A model generated the notes under the pieces. That model did no database searches. It was given only the letters and a program-made list of their open reading frames with translations, and had not been told where the DNA came from. From Antedon mediterranea (Eukaryota > Echinodermata > Crinoidea > Comatulida > Antedonidae), in assembly GCF_964355755.1 (NCBI RefSeq), contig NC_092672.1, forward strand, positions 6,386,001 to 6,450,000: a stretch of DNA of 64,000 nt, given 5' to 3'. Positions within the stretch are counted from its first letter, which is position 1. Every line of letters begins with the position of its first letter. The position numbers were made by a program, and so were the translations under genes. This document shows, one piece after another, positions 13,301 to 28,300 of this stretch.

Positions 13301-16300
13301 ATTTATTCAAATATGTTCATTTTAATCTAGCATTTGTTTGGAGAAATTAAAGGCTAAATACGGTACAACCTAGAGTCTCAAATTTATAATTGTTACTGCA
13401 AAGTCCGGTGGTTAAATAGGAAAACAATATTTTTTACAGCTTAGTTGTATAAAAATAAAATTTAAACTATAAGCTTAATATACACTAGCATAACAAACAT
13501 ATTATTTGAACTATTACCATGCCAACAGGCCTAACAATAACATTATTAATCTTGCATGCATAACCCCATGTGATGCACCAAGATTATTCATTTCCAAGTA
13601 GGAAATATCAGATTATTGCCTGAGTGCCTAAAAAAATCAACCTTGAGAGATACACGTTCATAGATACAGTTATGATGATTGTCATTTCCATGGTAACAGC
13701 AATCACTGCCAAAAATGGATTTGTTATTGCCAACTTTGTGATTTAATGTGTTTTTGTTTTAATTAATTCATAAAATACCCGATGAAAATATTTTTTAGAG
13801 TTGCAATTATGAAAAGTAGTCAATTTAATATCCTAGTTATTATTACATACTCATTTTTATATTAAGTGCATTATACGGCCTAGAAAATGACCTATAATAA
13901 AATTCAAGGATTTTGAACATATAACTGGGGATTACAAACATGCTTATCTATTCTTAATGATGATGACAGAAATACTTCCATATCCCTATATATATAGACG
14001 TCTATAATTCGTAAGTATCCGGTCAATGACCGTACGCAATACAACTGTTGATTAAAGAGCAAGATGGCACAATGGTAATGAACCGGACCTGAATGTGAGA
14101 AGGCCCAAGTTCAATACCTGTCGGTACCATGTGTTTGTGACCTTAACAAATATGCTTCAGGCCTTTTTGTTCAAAGTGCCAATATTGTTATTAATTACTT
14201 TTTATCAGAGGCACCTTGTTCCTACTCTGTTTTTTGGGAGGCGCTTCTGTATCAAAATGAAAATAATGCAGTATAATACACATACAAATTACAACTTACC
14301 TAATAATTGGTTTATATGATCTAGAATTTAGGGATTTTGGATGTTGTCGAGCTGGGGATCTTGACCTTGGTCGTTTTTTCTTCCTGACTGGACTAGCTTC
14401 CCTACTTCTTGAGGTTCTTATACTGTTAGAGGGCGACTGTGAGCGTACTGGCGAGACTGATCGTGAATGATTGGAAGAACGTCTAACTTTAGGACTAAAG
14501 TTTCTTTTAGTTGACTCTTTTGATGAAACTTGATCTGAAAAGATTAAGAAACATATATAAAATTGGTTTTATTTTTTATTTGTTTTGTTTTTTATTTAGC
14601 ATGAAATAAAAAGAAAAAGATGATAATAATTGAAAAAATAATAAAAAGAAGAAAAAAACCAAATATGTTTACCAAGTTAAAAAAAAAACTGTCAAAAGTG
14701 AAAATCCTAACTGCATCTCACACTGTTTCTGCTTAATATTAAACCAAGCATAGCCAATATTTTCACTTTTTTATGGGTGGCATATCTCACCAGTTGTACA
14801 TTGTAAAATCAATGCCCTTATCTTAAGAATAGCTTTAATTAAAACAACAATATAAACAAACCTAAAATGCCTTCTGGTACCAAAGTAACTTGTTTATCTT
14901 TTAACATTGTTAGAAAGAGGGCGGCCTTCTTTCGTCGCTCCATCTGTACATTACGTTCTTTTGATGATTGTTGAAATTTTCCTCTGGCTGCTTGGGCTAA
15001 TTTATCTGCTATTTTTTGTCTCGCTAAAAAAACAAACATGCAACAAAAATCCATGACACTTTCTTTTTTAGATAAAAATACATTCATAAATATCTAAAGA
15101 TATATTGTCCCCCTAAAAAAATATTATAATAATTATTCACTTCGGCATAAACTGGATCTGAAAAAAAAATTATTTACCAGCAAAAAATTGAAATTTAAAG
15201 CAAAAAATACGTTTTTGGTTAAAATTAAGTTTCTTTTGTCTTTTTATAAGTGTAATGATTTTTTTTTTTTTAAAGTCAGTAACCTAATTAAAACTGCGAA
15301 ATGGCATATTTTAATTCTGATTTTATTAATCTTCATTCTTCATGTTTTTGGGGGACAATACATCTTTAATAGAATGATCAAATTCAATAGATAAAGTTGC
15401 AACAATTATGGCCCTGAAAAATATCCTAGTAACTTGTTTTGGCAAGTCAACTTTCACCAAAAATGTTGCATACTATAATGGTTAGTAAAATTGAATTTGG
15501 GTCAAACAAAACTGGTATACTGGCCCAGTGACCTACTTAAAAACAACTTTAAGGGCGACCTTTTATATAATACAAGAAAAAATTTATATAGAAATACAGT
15601 CAATAAAGACTAAAGATTCTATGAAAAAAATGAAATAATAATTAAATTTGTATGATGTATTATGATATATACACAGGAGGGGAATTTATAAAATTCATTG
15701 TCTTACAATTTTGCTTCATAATGAGAACACATTATCTAAATTCCACTACCTAAAATCTAACACTGCCAATACTATATTGTCTCACAAAATACAAGAGTTC
15801 AAAGGTGACTAGCCTGGAGGAGATATGACAGAGCTTAGATTTAGAGCTAATAGCCAGTTATTAGCATATTTATTACTCTAAGAAAGTACTCTCCTTCCTT
15901 GACAGCCAAGTAAATGAATAATTCTTGTTAATATTGACACAAGGCTAGCTAAGGCTCTTCGGGAATATAATTGGGCTGGCGTATTTTCACATCAATCGAT
16001 CATGTTTGTATTTAATCACATAAGATGGGCAACATTTTTATTACTTTGTTTAATTAAGACGTCGTACCCAGTAAATGCATTTGATTTAAGACTAATGTTT
16101 ACCTCTGACACACTGAAAACAAAATTAACTTATATAATTATAACATTATATTGTTGTTAAACCACTAACATTAACTAAAATATGGTATTTTAATAGGTTT
16201 AAAAAAAATGTTTTTTTTATATCATCAGTAAAAGCTATAGAAATAATAAATTACAGATTGTAACCATACTAAAAGCCGGTATAATAAGTCACAACATTTT

Positions 16301-19300
16301 GGTTCATATACTTAAAAAAACCCCAAACAAATAAAACATGTTCTTACCCATTATTTTACTAGTTTCTAGGCCTAGTTTTCCTTTATCCATATGTCTATCA
16401 AATATCTCTTCTCGTTCGTCGACGATCATCGGGACGGGGTGATCCATGGAGGCACCAGTTGATGTTTTACCCTGCAATGTATGTACCCGCTTTGTTGTTG
16501 GCTCCTGTTGGCCGTTCTCCTCATCGGACTCGCTGCTTTCGTACGGGAGAGCACTCGGTCGATCCAACAGCTTGTCCTCAGAATCTTTGGTTTTAATAGA
16601 AAAACTAATGGGAGCTGAAATAAGATCAAAAGAGAATTGTTTTATTATGTTTGATGATGACTTCAATTTGACCCTTTATATTTCAAGTCTAAAGCTCTGT
16701 CTACACTATCAAACTTGTTTGACCAAAAAGGTGTGATGTGCCCAAATATGGACATGATGACATCATATCACTACCAGATTTGTGCATATCACACTTCTTT
16801 GTCAAACTAGTTTGATAGTGTAGACAGAACCTTAGGTTTTTGGCTATAATTAACATACAGAGATATAAATATGTAGAACTTGCACCTTTTATAATTAGAA
16901 CATATATTTACATGGGTTGCTTTAACAGGTAAATGGGAGAGGGGAGGGAGGAGAGAGATGGAGGGGAGGGAGGAGAGAGATGGAGGGGAGGAAGGAGAGA
17001 GATGGAGGGGAGGGAGGAGAGAGATGGAGGGGAGGAAGGAGAGAGATGGAGGGGAGGGAGGAGAGAGATGGAGGGGAGGGAGGAGAGAGATGGAGGGGAG
17101 GAAGGAGAGAGATGGAGGGGAGGGAGGAGAGAGATGGAGGGGAGGAAGGAGAGAGATGGAGGGGAGGGAGGAGAGAGATGGAGGGGAGAGATGGAGGGGC
17201 ATGTCCACACTGTTTTCATAGTGATCTTGGTTCTAGAAGACTTACCTTTTTTCGGTTTGTCGTCCTCATTTTCATCTCCCTTCCTAAACTCCTCTACAAA
17301 AACATTCTTTTTATATTTATAATAAGCATTGAAAGTATGCCAGGGTAGTAGAAATTCAAATCGACCGTCGTTTTTGGCTCGTACCGTTGCCTCAAATTCT
17401 TCTCCGTTTCTGGCTACGTACTTGGCCATTTTATCGATGATCGGTTGAATGTCTGGAGTTGGTGGAATGATGTTACTGTTGTCTGCACCACTGAGAGAAG
17501 AAACAAGAACAATGTGTGACCACTAATACAATGATAGTAGAGTTGAGTTTTATTCTAAACAAATAAAAGAGTTTTACTTTAAAGCACCTTTCTATATATT
17601 TTGAACAAAGTTTTCTAGAGCAATACTGTATAATGTATACATGTACTGAAATTATAACATGAGAAATTAGCTTAGTTTTTTTATGTGCTGTTTCTGTCTT
17701 CTAAGTCATAATCATCAGCTCATATTATTATACTACAGTTACTGCAGTAACTACATTTAACCTGTTTATGCAAATATATATCAATATTTTCTGTTTACTG
17801 CAGTAACTGCATTTAACCTGTTTATGCAAATATATATCAATATTTTCTGTTTACTGCAGTGACTACATCATAAACCTTTCATTGAAACAAATTGAAAGCA
17901 TCGTGAGGTAATTTCCCAATTGATCGTAATCAAAACGGTACTGGGTATGGTCTACTAGTTTTTCTGCTCCCAACCAGTACATCCATTCATAGAAGCTTTG
18001 ATGAAGTAGGCCTACCTGGTGGTAACCATAGAACGGTTCCGAGATAACGACTATACTTCGGCTTTAGTCGATAGAAGATTGAAAAAATTGTTAGAGATAG
18101 AGTATACGATGTTTGATTATGTGTAGATGTGTGATTTGTTCTTTTATTCAAATGATATTATTTATTTAATACATTTTTTTATATAAATTAATTAAATTAT
18201 CATAGATTGTATATTATGCGATAAATATTATTTAATAATTTACCAGTACCGTTTTGATTACGATCAATCGGGAAATTACCTCACGACAAATATATATCAA
18301 TATTTTTGGTTTACTGCAGTGACTGCATCATAAACCTTTCATTGAAACAAATTGAAAGCATACATTATTATAGTAAAAACTGCAGTAGAATTATTTTGAC
18401 ATGATTCCTTACAAAGGACCATAATCTGGGTAATTTTTCAACGTATCTTTACAATATCAACATGATAGACAGTACAGTGTTCGGCATTTTGCACTATATT
18501 ATTTTGAATTTTATTATTACTGTATCTGAATACATCAACTCTATTCTGCTATAGGCATATTATATAGAAATGTATCAGTGTAAAATAATAAGTATTAATT
18601 TAAAAGATATCTTCACAAGATTCCAAAGTAATGATGAATCAACCAGATATGATTTGCACAATAATCAATTATTAGTATTATAACCAGTGTTAATTAGTTT
18701 GCTTAAAGGAAGTATATCTTAGAGAACAAAGACCTCATTGTAAATGGCATAATTGTAGCACAATATCTAGTTCACTGTGTCAAGATGGTATACATTACAC
18801 TGCAGCAATTAGAGCACATTCTGCTTTCTCTTTTATTTCTCCTTTTCCCCTCTATAACCATAGAGATATTATAGTGAACTATAATATCTCTATGCTATAA
18901 CCAACAGGAGTGCAAGGCACCAATTACAGGTCGATAATAAAACATACATTTTTCTCTGTTTACCTTTTAGTAGAAATGAAATTGTTCTAAATTCAGATGT
19001 ATAGATAAATTTAATTTTTATTTTCTTAAATTATGACGGATTAAATAAATACATTGAACAAGATTGGTTTTTAATGGTTTTGGGAATAAGGGCTGTGGCT
19101 GACACTGACAATAAACAAAAAAGGTAGGCAATTTTAGCACCCATGCTCAAATAACATTTACTGTATTGTATTGTTATATCCAGGAACTCAACAGAGCATG
19201 TGTGTACTGAATAATATACAAAAAAGTATTTTGTATCATGGGTGATATAATTGGTAGTCAATTAACAATTAAAATGTTTATTTTATAAGTGGGATCTTGT

Positions 19301-22300
19301 CCACCTACAGCTGGCCTTCAAAAAGAGACTCTACAATTCATTTTCTTTGACACAACATCATGTTTGTTGAATGTTATGAATAATGTGTCACTAAATCAAA
19401 TTTCATATGCGAAGTATTAAAATATTATATTATCGGATATCAAAAGAGTGAAAACTGATACAAAGAATGTAATCTAAGGGGATTTGGTGCAGAAATTAAT
19501 TTGGAGAAAGCTATATCTTATCAATTTAAATTAGGTTTGTTGCGTAGCACAGCATATAAATCATCTATAACCAATATTAAATTACGAACATGTCGTCAAT
19601 TGATGTTTGCTGTATTCCAAGACTGGTTTAAACCACCTGACCTCTTGTTAGTGGGAATTAATTAATTTCTACCTAGAAAGGCACTTTTTTGTGGCACTGT
19701 GTTTATAGCCGACTCACCAGTATCATAGGTAGATTCTGTGATACAGTATCACATGTGAAACACATGTAAAGCCTGTATCATAATTTCTAACCTAACCCAA
19801 ACCTTCTATGATACAGGCATCACATGTGAAACACATGTAAAGCCTGTACCATAATTTCCAAACCTTCCATGATACAGCATTCACATGTGAGTAACATGAT
19901 ATGCTGTATTATGGAATTTGCCTATGACACTGGAAATATTGCCATAGTGGTTCAATCTGCTTTTCTACAGTACTATGTAGTAAGGATAGTTTTCTTTATA
20001 CATATTGCAATGTCAAAATATTGTTTAGTAACCCTTTTATACAAATAATTCACATAAAACTTTAAGACATAAAGAGACAAAAAGAGATAAATAAATTGAA
20101 ACACACAGAGCATAACAATACAATGTTTACGTTTCATCAAAAATGCAATTCAAAACCAATTCATTAATTTGTAATAGAAAAAAAAAAGTTTCAGTTTTTA
20201 AGAGTTCATTTTGATAGCTTTTATCAATAACGAGTTATCCAATGAAATAATTGTCACTAAATGTTCACCAATGAAAAAAACAAGAAATACCATACTCGGT
20301 ACCATGCATATTCGTAAATCGTAAGATTAACATCTTGAGAATGTGATGGTATGTATAGAGAGTTTTATTTTATACAAATAAATATACATCTCTCACTCTC
20401 ATTAAATACAAATGAAGGAAATACGAATCTAGTTGAGTTCAACAGACATTGACAATACTGCAACATCCAAAATATGCAAAGATTGGCAAATCATAATGTC
20501 ATATGCATATATACACTAAATGATACTATCGATTATGAGTATTTGCTTGTAAATTACTCTAGATTTGGAGATGGGTAGTCGAGTGGTTAGGAGACTTGAC
20601 TGTCATACAGAGAGACCAAGGTTCAATTCCGACAACTCCCAGTCCACTCAACTGTAAATGAGTAGGTTGTTGAAAATACTAGGGAAGATACAGCGGCATG
20701 GAAAGGAACTGGGCATCCTACCACACAATGCAGAGGCTTAAAATGAGCTAACAGCTTATTTCAAGTCCATAAATTTCTATCATCAAATACTCTCCTAAAA
20801 AACTCTGGAGTTTTTAATTATTTCCCTGAAAAGCCCACCTAACATTTTGACACAGATCCATGTTCAATGCTAATGGTACAATGTCAGAATTGAAGAGAGA
20901 AAATCAATTTGAATACATACCTTGGAATAGCACTAGGTGAACTTGTCCCTGAAACATCTGTAACTGGGGGTAAGGTATATATTGCAGGGGAGGAGATTAT
21001 TGAGGTAGATATTTCAGTGTGTGACAAATTAACATTTGCGATGGGGGGTGGAGGTGGAGCAGGGGGTGGAGGGGGAGGTGCAAACGATGTTCCTTGTGCC
21101 ACAGAAATAAAGGGTTGTAATTGCGAGCTGTGATCTGTAAAGAGAAACAGAAGTAATGCATGTATTATAATATTCTACTAGAAATATGTTTTTTTTAATT
21201 TTCATTCATTAAGAGTTTAATACTTAAAATTAACATCTTAAAATGAAAAACAGAAAAGGAGAAAATTGCATACCTGAATTTGAAGTTGGAGGCGGTGGAG
21301 GAGGCGGAATTAGTGAACCCATAACATTTGGTAGATAGCCAGCAGCTACTAATGCTGCAGGATCGTAGCCCTGGGCAAGTAGACTGGAGACATCAGGGTA
21401 GCCAGGAGGCATCTCGTACATAGGCGGATGAATGCTTGATGTTGGAGGTAACCGGCGTGTATCACTTGATTGCTGTGGCAGTGTTTGATGTACTGCCTAA
21501 TAAAAAAAGGAAGAAAAGGCAACTAAATCAAAACTGGAAAAAGAATTCTTGCTATAGGTGAAATTATTGTCTAAATTATTCTACTTACAACATTTTGTTT
21601 AACCTTTAATTATATTATTATACATTGAGTTTGATTGAAACTAAAATCATACGTTTACAGTAAAAATATAATTTATTGAAGCAGAATCATTTTCACATGA
21701 TCACAAAACTAGATACATTTTTAATACTAGGCTTGAGTAGGTTGTTGAAGTTGAGTAAATGCTTTACTTTAAACTAATTGAAACAGCTTATGGCACAATT
21801 AGCAATAGTTGTTACCTTGCAATAAATTAATATTTACTTACAGATGCGTTAGTTGGTTTTGGCCTCGGATTTGACACTAGACTGGGATGTAGATATCCGC
21901 TGTGATTGTGATCATCTTCATCGTCATCTTCACTGTGATGTCCACTGTCATCGTTACCGGTACTTTTTATATTGCATACTTTTCCTACATAATATTAATA
22001 AATACAAAAGTAAATAAAAGAAAGGATTGTGATGAGTGTTCCACAAAAAATTTACATATATATGGTCAATTAAAGGCCAATTTAGACAGTGTCGCATGAA
22101 AAGGCTCGTCGAAAAGTCTTGATTCGTCGGTGTTAAACGTTTAAGCTGAATCCTGATGAAACAAGTCGCCTTGCGATAACATAGTTTTTAGGTTGCCGCT
22201 AGAACTTTAAACATGTTTAATTTTCATGCCGACTCGTTGGGCCTTGTCTTACAACGCTGTCTGTAAGTAACATGAACAAGATTTGAACACCAGGATGATA

Positions 22301-25300
22301 AGTTACTGTAGGATATCTTCATAATAGTCCAACATGCACATTATATTAAAATACGAGTATGGAGAGTTAATGTATCCCATCCTATGATTGAGGTGTTTAC
22401 AGAACTGAATGTTTTCTGTCATAGACTGCTTCACACCCAGGTTCCCTCCCCCCACCCACACCATCCATTCTGTGGCGGTTTTCAAATGTAGTTTAAAACC
22501 TTCCTAGTATAATTCTAGCCATTACCCCAACCCTCCAGGCTCTTCCCGGTTCAAATGTAGTTACTGTAAACATTTCTTTCTATTGATAATACATTACTCC
22601 TAACCCTCTATCTAATAATAATAATAATAATATATATCATATTAATAATGCTTCATCGTAGTGCATTCTACTATTTTGTGCCATTTATTCCTGGAATGGG
22701 CCGGGTGTGTAGCAAGTGGGCCAGTGTAATTTAATACTGCTTTCATGTCATCCTCTATTATTTTTGTTCATATTTTCTTTGGTCTTCCAACAGGTCTTTT
22801 CAATTTCTTCCTCCAGAGCTAGTTTTGCAGGTGAATTATCTGGGAGTCTTGATGACTGTATCAGTTCAATCTAATACTAATTAAAATATAAATCATTGTT
22901 AATTACCTTCTTTGGTTTGCCTCCGATCCTCTGTCTTCTGCTGGTCCATGTTTGGTCTATAATGGCCAGACTTTATTAATTTTAATATATGTTTATAATA
23001 TGGATTGAGGTAGTGGTCAAAATTAAGAAAATCAAATTGTGAATTTCCAGCTTGTTTCGCCTTGATTCGTATCTCCATCTGCGCTCCTCGCGAACTGATG
23101 AAGTGGGCTGTACGTTCCATAAAAGTATGCATTTTTGTCGTCTCCGGCTAAAAGATAAAAACAATATTGTTTAGGATATTTATCAACATTACCTGCTCAT
23201 ACAGTATGTTTAGATATTCTTCACAAGTACGGTAATACATTTTTATATAACTTCAACACAACTTACACATTAAACGTAAATATAATTAACTATAAACAAT
23301 ATTCTTATTACCACACAGTAATTTCTAGAACAGTATTTTTTTGTTATTTATTATTGTAGTACTGTAGCCTAAATACATAAATATACATTTTAATGATGTA
23401 TAATAAATTTAATGGAAGCACTGAAAATGAGGATGCCATTTTAAGTACATTCTTACTTTACAACAGTTACATAAGCACAAATAATAGGTATTTGATCGAT
23501 GCATCGGATTATAGTGTATAGATTGTGCACGACCCAGTTAATGCTCATCTATACCAAAGACATAAATTTCTCAAGGTCTAGAGAATGAGAAATACGTGAC
23601 AACGAAACAAGCCTGCTCAGTCAAGCATTCAATTCATCATCTCATGAAGAACTGATTTCCCTATCAACGTCGCAGTATAGTGAATTCTAGAGTATAGCAA
23701 TTCTTTGCCTGCATAGTCAAATTGTCATCTGATAAAAGGAATAAGCTATAAAAATATTGTATAATTACTATAATGTGCAGTTTTGGTATCATTTTATTGT
23801 CAAAATATTATATAATAATAAAATGTGTTTGGTATTAATCATTTTATTGTCAAAATTCTGTCAATTTTTAATATAGTTTTATTCATCAAATTAAATACAA
23901 ATAAATTTGAAATAAACATTTTTTTTATAAAATACTAAAATATAAAAATTATTATGTACAAAATTATTACTAATTTGTATTCTCATAATTAGTTAAACCA
24001 TTTATGTAACAGTGGTGATGATGTCATATTTTTATCTATTAAACCACAGCTTATTAACTGTAAATTATTAATGAGTTATTGATGAACAGTTGATGGTATA
24101 CTGTATGTCATATCTTTAGTTGTTTAATATTGGCTTTTACAGTGAACCCACAACACAAATCACACCCTAGGAGAATTAATAATGTGTATAGGATACCGTA
24201 GGATAGTCATTTTCAATTGAGGTCCTGTGAATTTTTTTCTTAGCCAAGCTCTCATTTTGGAGCTTCAAATTGCTGCAGAATGGAGTGGTGAAAATGGTTC
24301 CTTTGCATCATCTATATTGTGTTGGTTATTTTTAGAAAAATGTCATGGTTTTTTTTTTGCGTAAAGCGATTAGAAACATAGTATTAGTATCAAGGCCAAC
24401 TCAGACAGTTTCGGACGGTGAGGCCCAACGTGTTGACTCGTCAGTACAGTCTAAGTTGTATTATTTCTTGCCATTTGACGGAATAAATGTTTGTTGAATT
24501 GAATTGACAAGACGTTTCATATTGAGCGTAGGCGTAGCTTTTTGGTCGTCGGGAGAACATTAAACATGTTTTATCATCTACCGATGAGACGATTCGTCAG
24601 GCCTCTTCTTCTGACGCTGTCTGAGTTGGCCTGTCGGTGCTATATAAGATAACCATTATTATTATTAATTAATGCATAGTTACCACTTCCATGTCCATGG
24701 GTATCTTAAGTTCTGGAGGTGCAATGAACGGTTCTTCAAGTATCACATTTGTTTCAATTTTTTCCACTTTTACAGTTTCTTTTTCTTTAATTTGTTTTGC
24801 TTCAATTTCTGAAAAATGAAAACATTAAAGATTGTTGCTTGATAATGTTTGACTACATACTTTACCCACAAATCAAATATTCAAACAGAGGTTCAAATTG
24901 CCAATCAACTCCCTAGCTTCCTAAACCTTTCACCTCTTAAAGTAACCTAAGGGGCCTTTAATCATCCATTACATTTCACACATAATTGCTTGGTAAACTA
25001 ATGGTAAAAGTCACTATGAATTTAGTATGGGTACTAATTGAAACAGAATGTTTCCAAAATGTTAATTAACAGGTTGAGAAATGAAGAGATTTGATAAATT
25101 ATTCAAATTTAAAAAAAAAAGAACGTTCTCAGAGAATGTTGAGATACTGTAAATAAGGAAATTTTAGTGTTGTGTATGAAATATTTTTAGTATGTATAGT
25201 TTTAGATGATTTGTTTGTTTAAATTATGGTAAAAAAATAAAAAAATGTGATGGGATGTTTTTTCAATCCTGAATTCACAGGTAGTTTGTTTTGAAGAATT

Positions 25301-28300
25301 CGGAAAATTAGCAAATTATTTTATTAACATTTTTGTTAAATTATTTATGGTTCTCTATTGTGAATGAACACTTTCGAACTCAGCAAAGTCCTTTTAATAG
25401 GAGTGTCCTCTGAACAGAGGTGTTGTCTGAATAGGGATGTGCCCACTGAATAGGGGTTTGCCATAGTGTTAAAATACTATTTTTCCTCTTATGGAAAGTG
25501 TACCTTTAATAGAGGTTTCCCCTAATAGGGATGTCAAAAAGGTTCTATCGTAAACAACTTTGAACCATCATTATCCATAGACATTTAGGTATTTGTCATC
25601 AATACTTCTATTTATGAAACACTATGGTCTTGATATAATTTTAGATGGAAATTAGGACTCCCTGTGACCCTAGGAAATAGGAAATATCTGAAAAGTAAAT
25701 TTCATAATAATTCAGCCAGTAAAGTATGTTTCAACTGACGTTTCCAAATAGTCAACTTGAATGAATGGAACACTTATTGCTGAATAAATTAAATTAATAT
25801 GATGGCTTCGCAATGTGTCACGATGTACAGTTAATATTAATAACAGAAGGGGGCCAAGGACTTGTAGTAAAAGTTAACATGAATAGTCGTGCCTAAACAG
25901 TGAGTAGTGTCACACCCTTATATGGTTGTAGAATAAGGGGCCGCAGCCAAATGATTCTCCTGCAATTACTGCAGTAATACGTACTGTATACTCAATAACC
26001 TGTTTAGAAAATAAAAATGACAAGCTAACTTTTACCATCAAGTTTTTTTTATACAATTACAGTAAATTTATAAATTCATCATACCCTATGTAAATTATTA
26101 TTATATTGACTGAAGAATCATAACATTCTTTATAGTTTAAACAAACTAAACTTATAATTACCGTACTGACGCGGGTATAAGCCCACCCCCCTCGAACATG
26201 AAATCACGTCAAGTTTGGAAGGTGGGCTTATACCCGAGGATCCAAAAATGCAGATCGTCAAAAACAGCACATGTACACTGTGTATTCCCACCATGCGAGC
26301 GAGCGCCCTCACGTGTACGACGTTGCCACTACACTCTATCTTTGCTCTAAATACACGAGGTGTAGAGTGTCGGAAAATTAAGCTTATAGTTCGTGTAATT
26401 TATCGTAGAATAATCTAATTTTAAACATCAATTGAACAAGAATTTATCAAGCAGAAAAGCAAGTATACAATGTTCGTTAAATAGAAATGTACCAAAGAAA
26501 TTTAATAAGCTTGTTTATGGCAGCCGATACCAAATAGTGGTTTTCCGTTTTGGCGACTTGTAGCGTCGTGTGTGAAGCGATCTTCGACCGCGATGGAGTG
26601 TAAACAAAACAGGACCACTAGGCCTCATATGGCCTAGCGTATATTAGCTTAGCTTTGTTATGATCAAAGGTAGGTGTATTCGGTGTATGGACGTCGCCAA
26701 ATACAAAATAATATATTACGACACACACTGTAGATCTTCGAATTAATGGGTGGGCTTATACCCAAGTGCCTCATTTTTTCATGAAAATTAGTCAAAAGTC
26801 GGGGGTGGGCTTATACCCAAGTATGGGCTTATACCCGCGTCAGTACGGTATATGTTTGTAAATAATTTAGTTATAATACTGCAGCAGTAGAATACTGTAT
26901 GTTTTGATATGTTCCCTAATTATTTTAAGAGTACACTAATAACAATTGAAAAACAAACACAATACTACTGTATTCATCAGAATTCAAAATATAGTATAAT
27001 AAAATTTTTAAGAGCCACACCTCTGTATAGGTTTATTATTATTTATTTTGACCGTGAACTTCATTAGAAAAAAATGACTGAAAAATACTGGTATTTTCAA
27101 ATACTTATTCATTCAGTTATATCATTTATTTTTCAACATTAATTCATCATTAATCAATAATGATATTGATTACAAATTAAACATTGCCAATAATGTTGAT
27201 TACGTTAATTTCCCGATAATTATCATTTTGACCGGTCAATTTTCAACGTGAAGAACTGTTTATTGACCTTACAGTTCTCCGTAATAATTGCAAATCATCC
27301 AAATCAATAACTGGTGGTAACACAAAGGAATATTGGATGTTTAATTTTAAAATACAAAATTCCACATAGTATCTGTACAAAGCATTTTTAATAACATTTG
27401 TTGACGTATCTACACTGTGCTCATCATTCTGTGGCTTAAATTTATATACGATATGCCATAGTTGGGAAATTATAAATAATGTTTTGTTAACTATAAAAAC
27501 ATTTAATTATGTAATTCTTTGTGAGATAATACATAAGATCATTAATATTAATTTGGTCTTGATCTTGATTATGCACTGCAATTAAAAACTCCGACTGGAA
27601 TATCACTCAATGTGTAGATAGAGGTTGAAGAGGGGAGGGCTAAACAATAGCCAAACTTACTGTACTGTGCTTGGAGAAGATTTTACTAAAAATGGTCAAA
27701 GTTGTGAAGTATGGAAGGGTATTCCAATCTCTGACTGTGTATTGGGAAAGAAAGAGCTCTGGAAACGGTTGGTCTGGAACTTTAATTGTAAGCAGATTGT
27801 GGAACTTCCAAAAAGGGGTTCTACAAAAAATACTGGTTTAAAATAGTGAATTATACCTAAATGGATTATTATTATTATTATTTTATTACATAAAGTTAGT
27901 TCAATTATTCGCACTGATATGTGACCTTTGACATACATTTTAATACTATTTCTTTTTTTGGTGTATTTTTTTTTACAAAAAATTTACCTTGGAAACAATC
28001 AATACTCAGTTTGCTATGACAATTTTTCAAATTTTCTTATCCAAGAAATAATTTTTATAGTTTAAGAATGCAATACACAAAAATTTGCTATTTTCATTCA
28101 TCATATTAATAATTAAAGGAAAGCATTGAAATATTTCTAAATATATTCATGAAAAAAAACCCGTTCCACTTTTAAGGATTATCATAGAAGCTTTTACCGT
28201 CGAGGAAAAATGACTGGTATTTTAAACTGGATTGAACAATATCCTTTGGGAATTAAAGCCGGTCACCGAGGCTATCAAACCATAATATACCTGCATTAAG

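Larger units (their letters stand above)
17491..20920. other. SFSWAP intron 8, 3.4 kb
   Basis: Intron between the polyproline exon and the SURP2 exon. It contains the snap-back element with its flanking repeats, MITE family B copy 2 (19717) and a SINE (20566). A small inverted repeat ATAGAGATATTATAGTGAAC lies near 18862. Otherwise AT-rich with no gene. Confidence 0.6.

Noticed and set aside
16807-17429. Several long open frames rich in Ser/Pro/Leu or Glu/Arg/Gly
   Set aside because: They come from reading the 22-bp purine/pyrimidine minisatellite. Only the SURP2 exon part (17246-17490) is coding; its donor lies before the repeat.
20566-20645. Possible tRNA gene
   Set aside because: A and B boxes are present, but stems are imperfect and the sequence is followed by a body shared with another copy, so it is a SINE.
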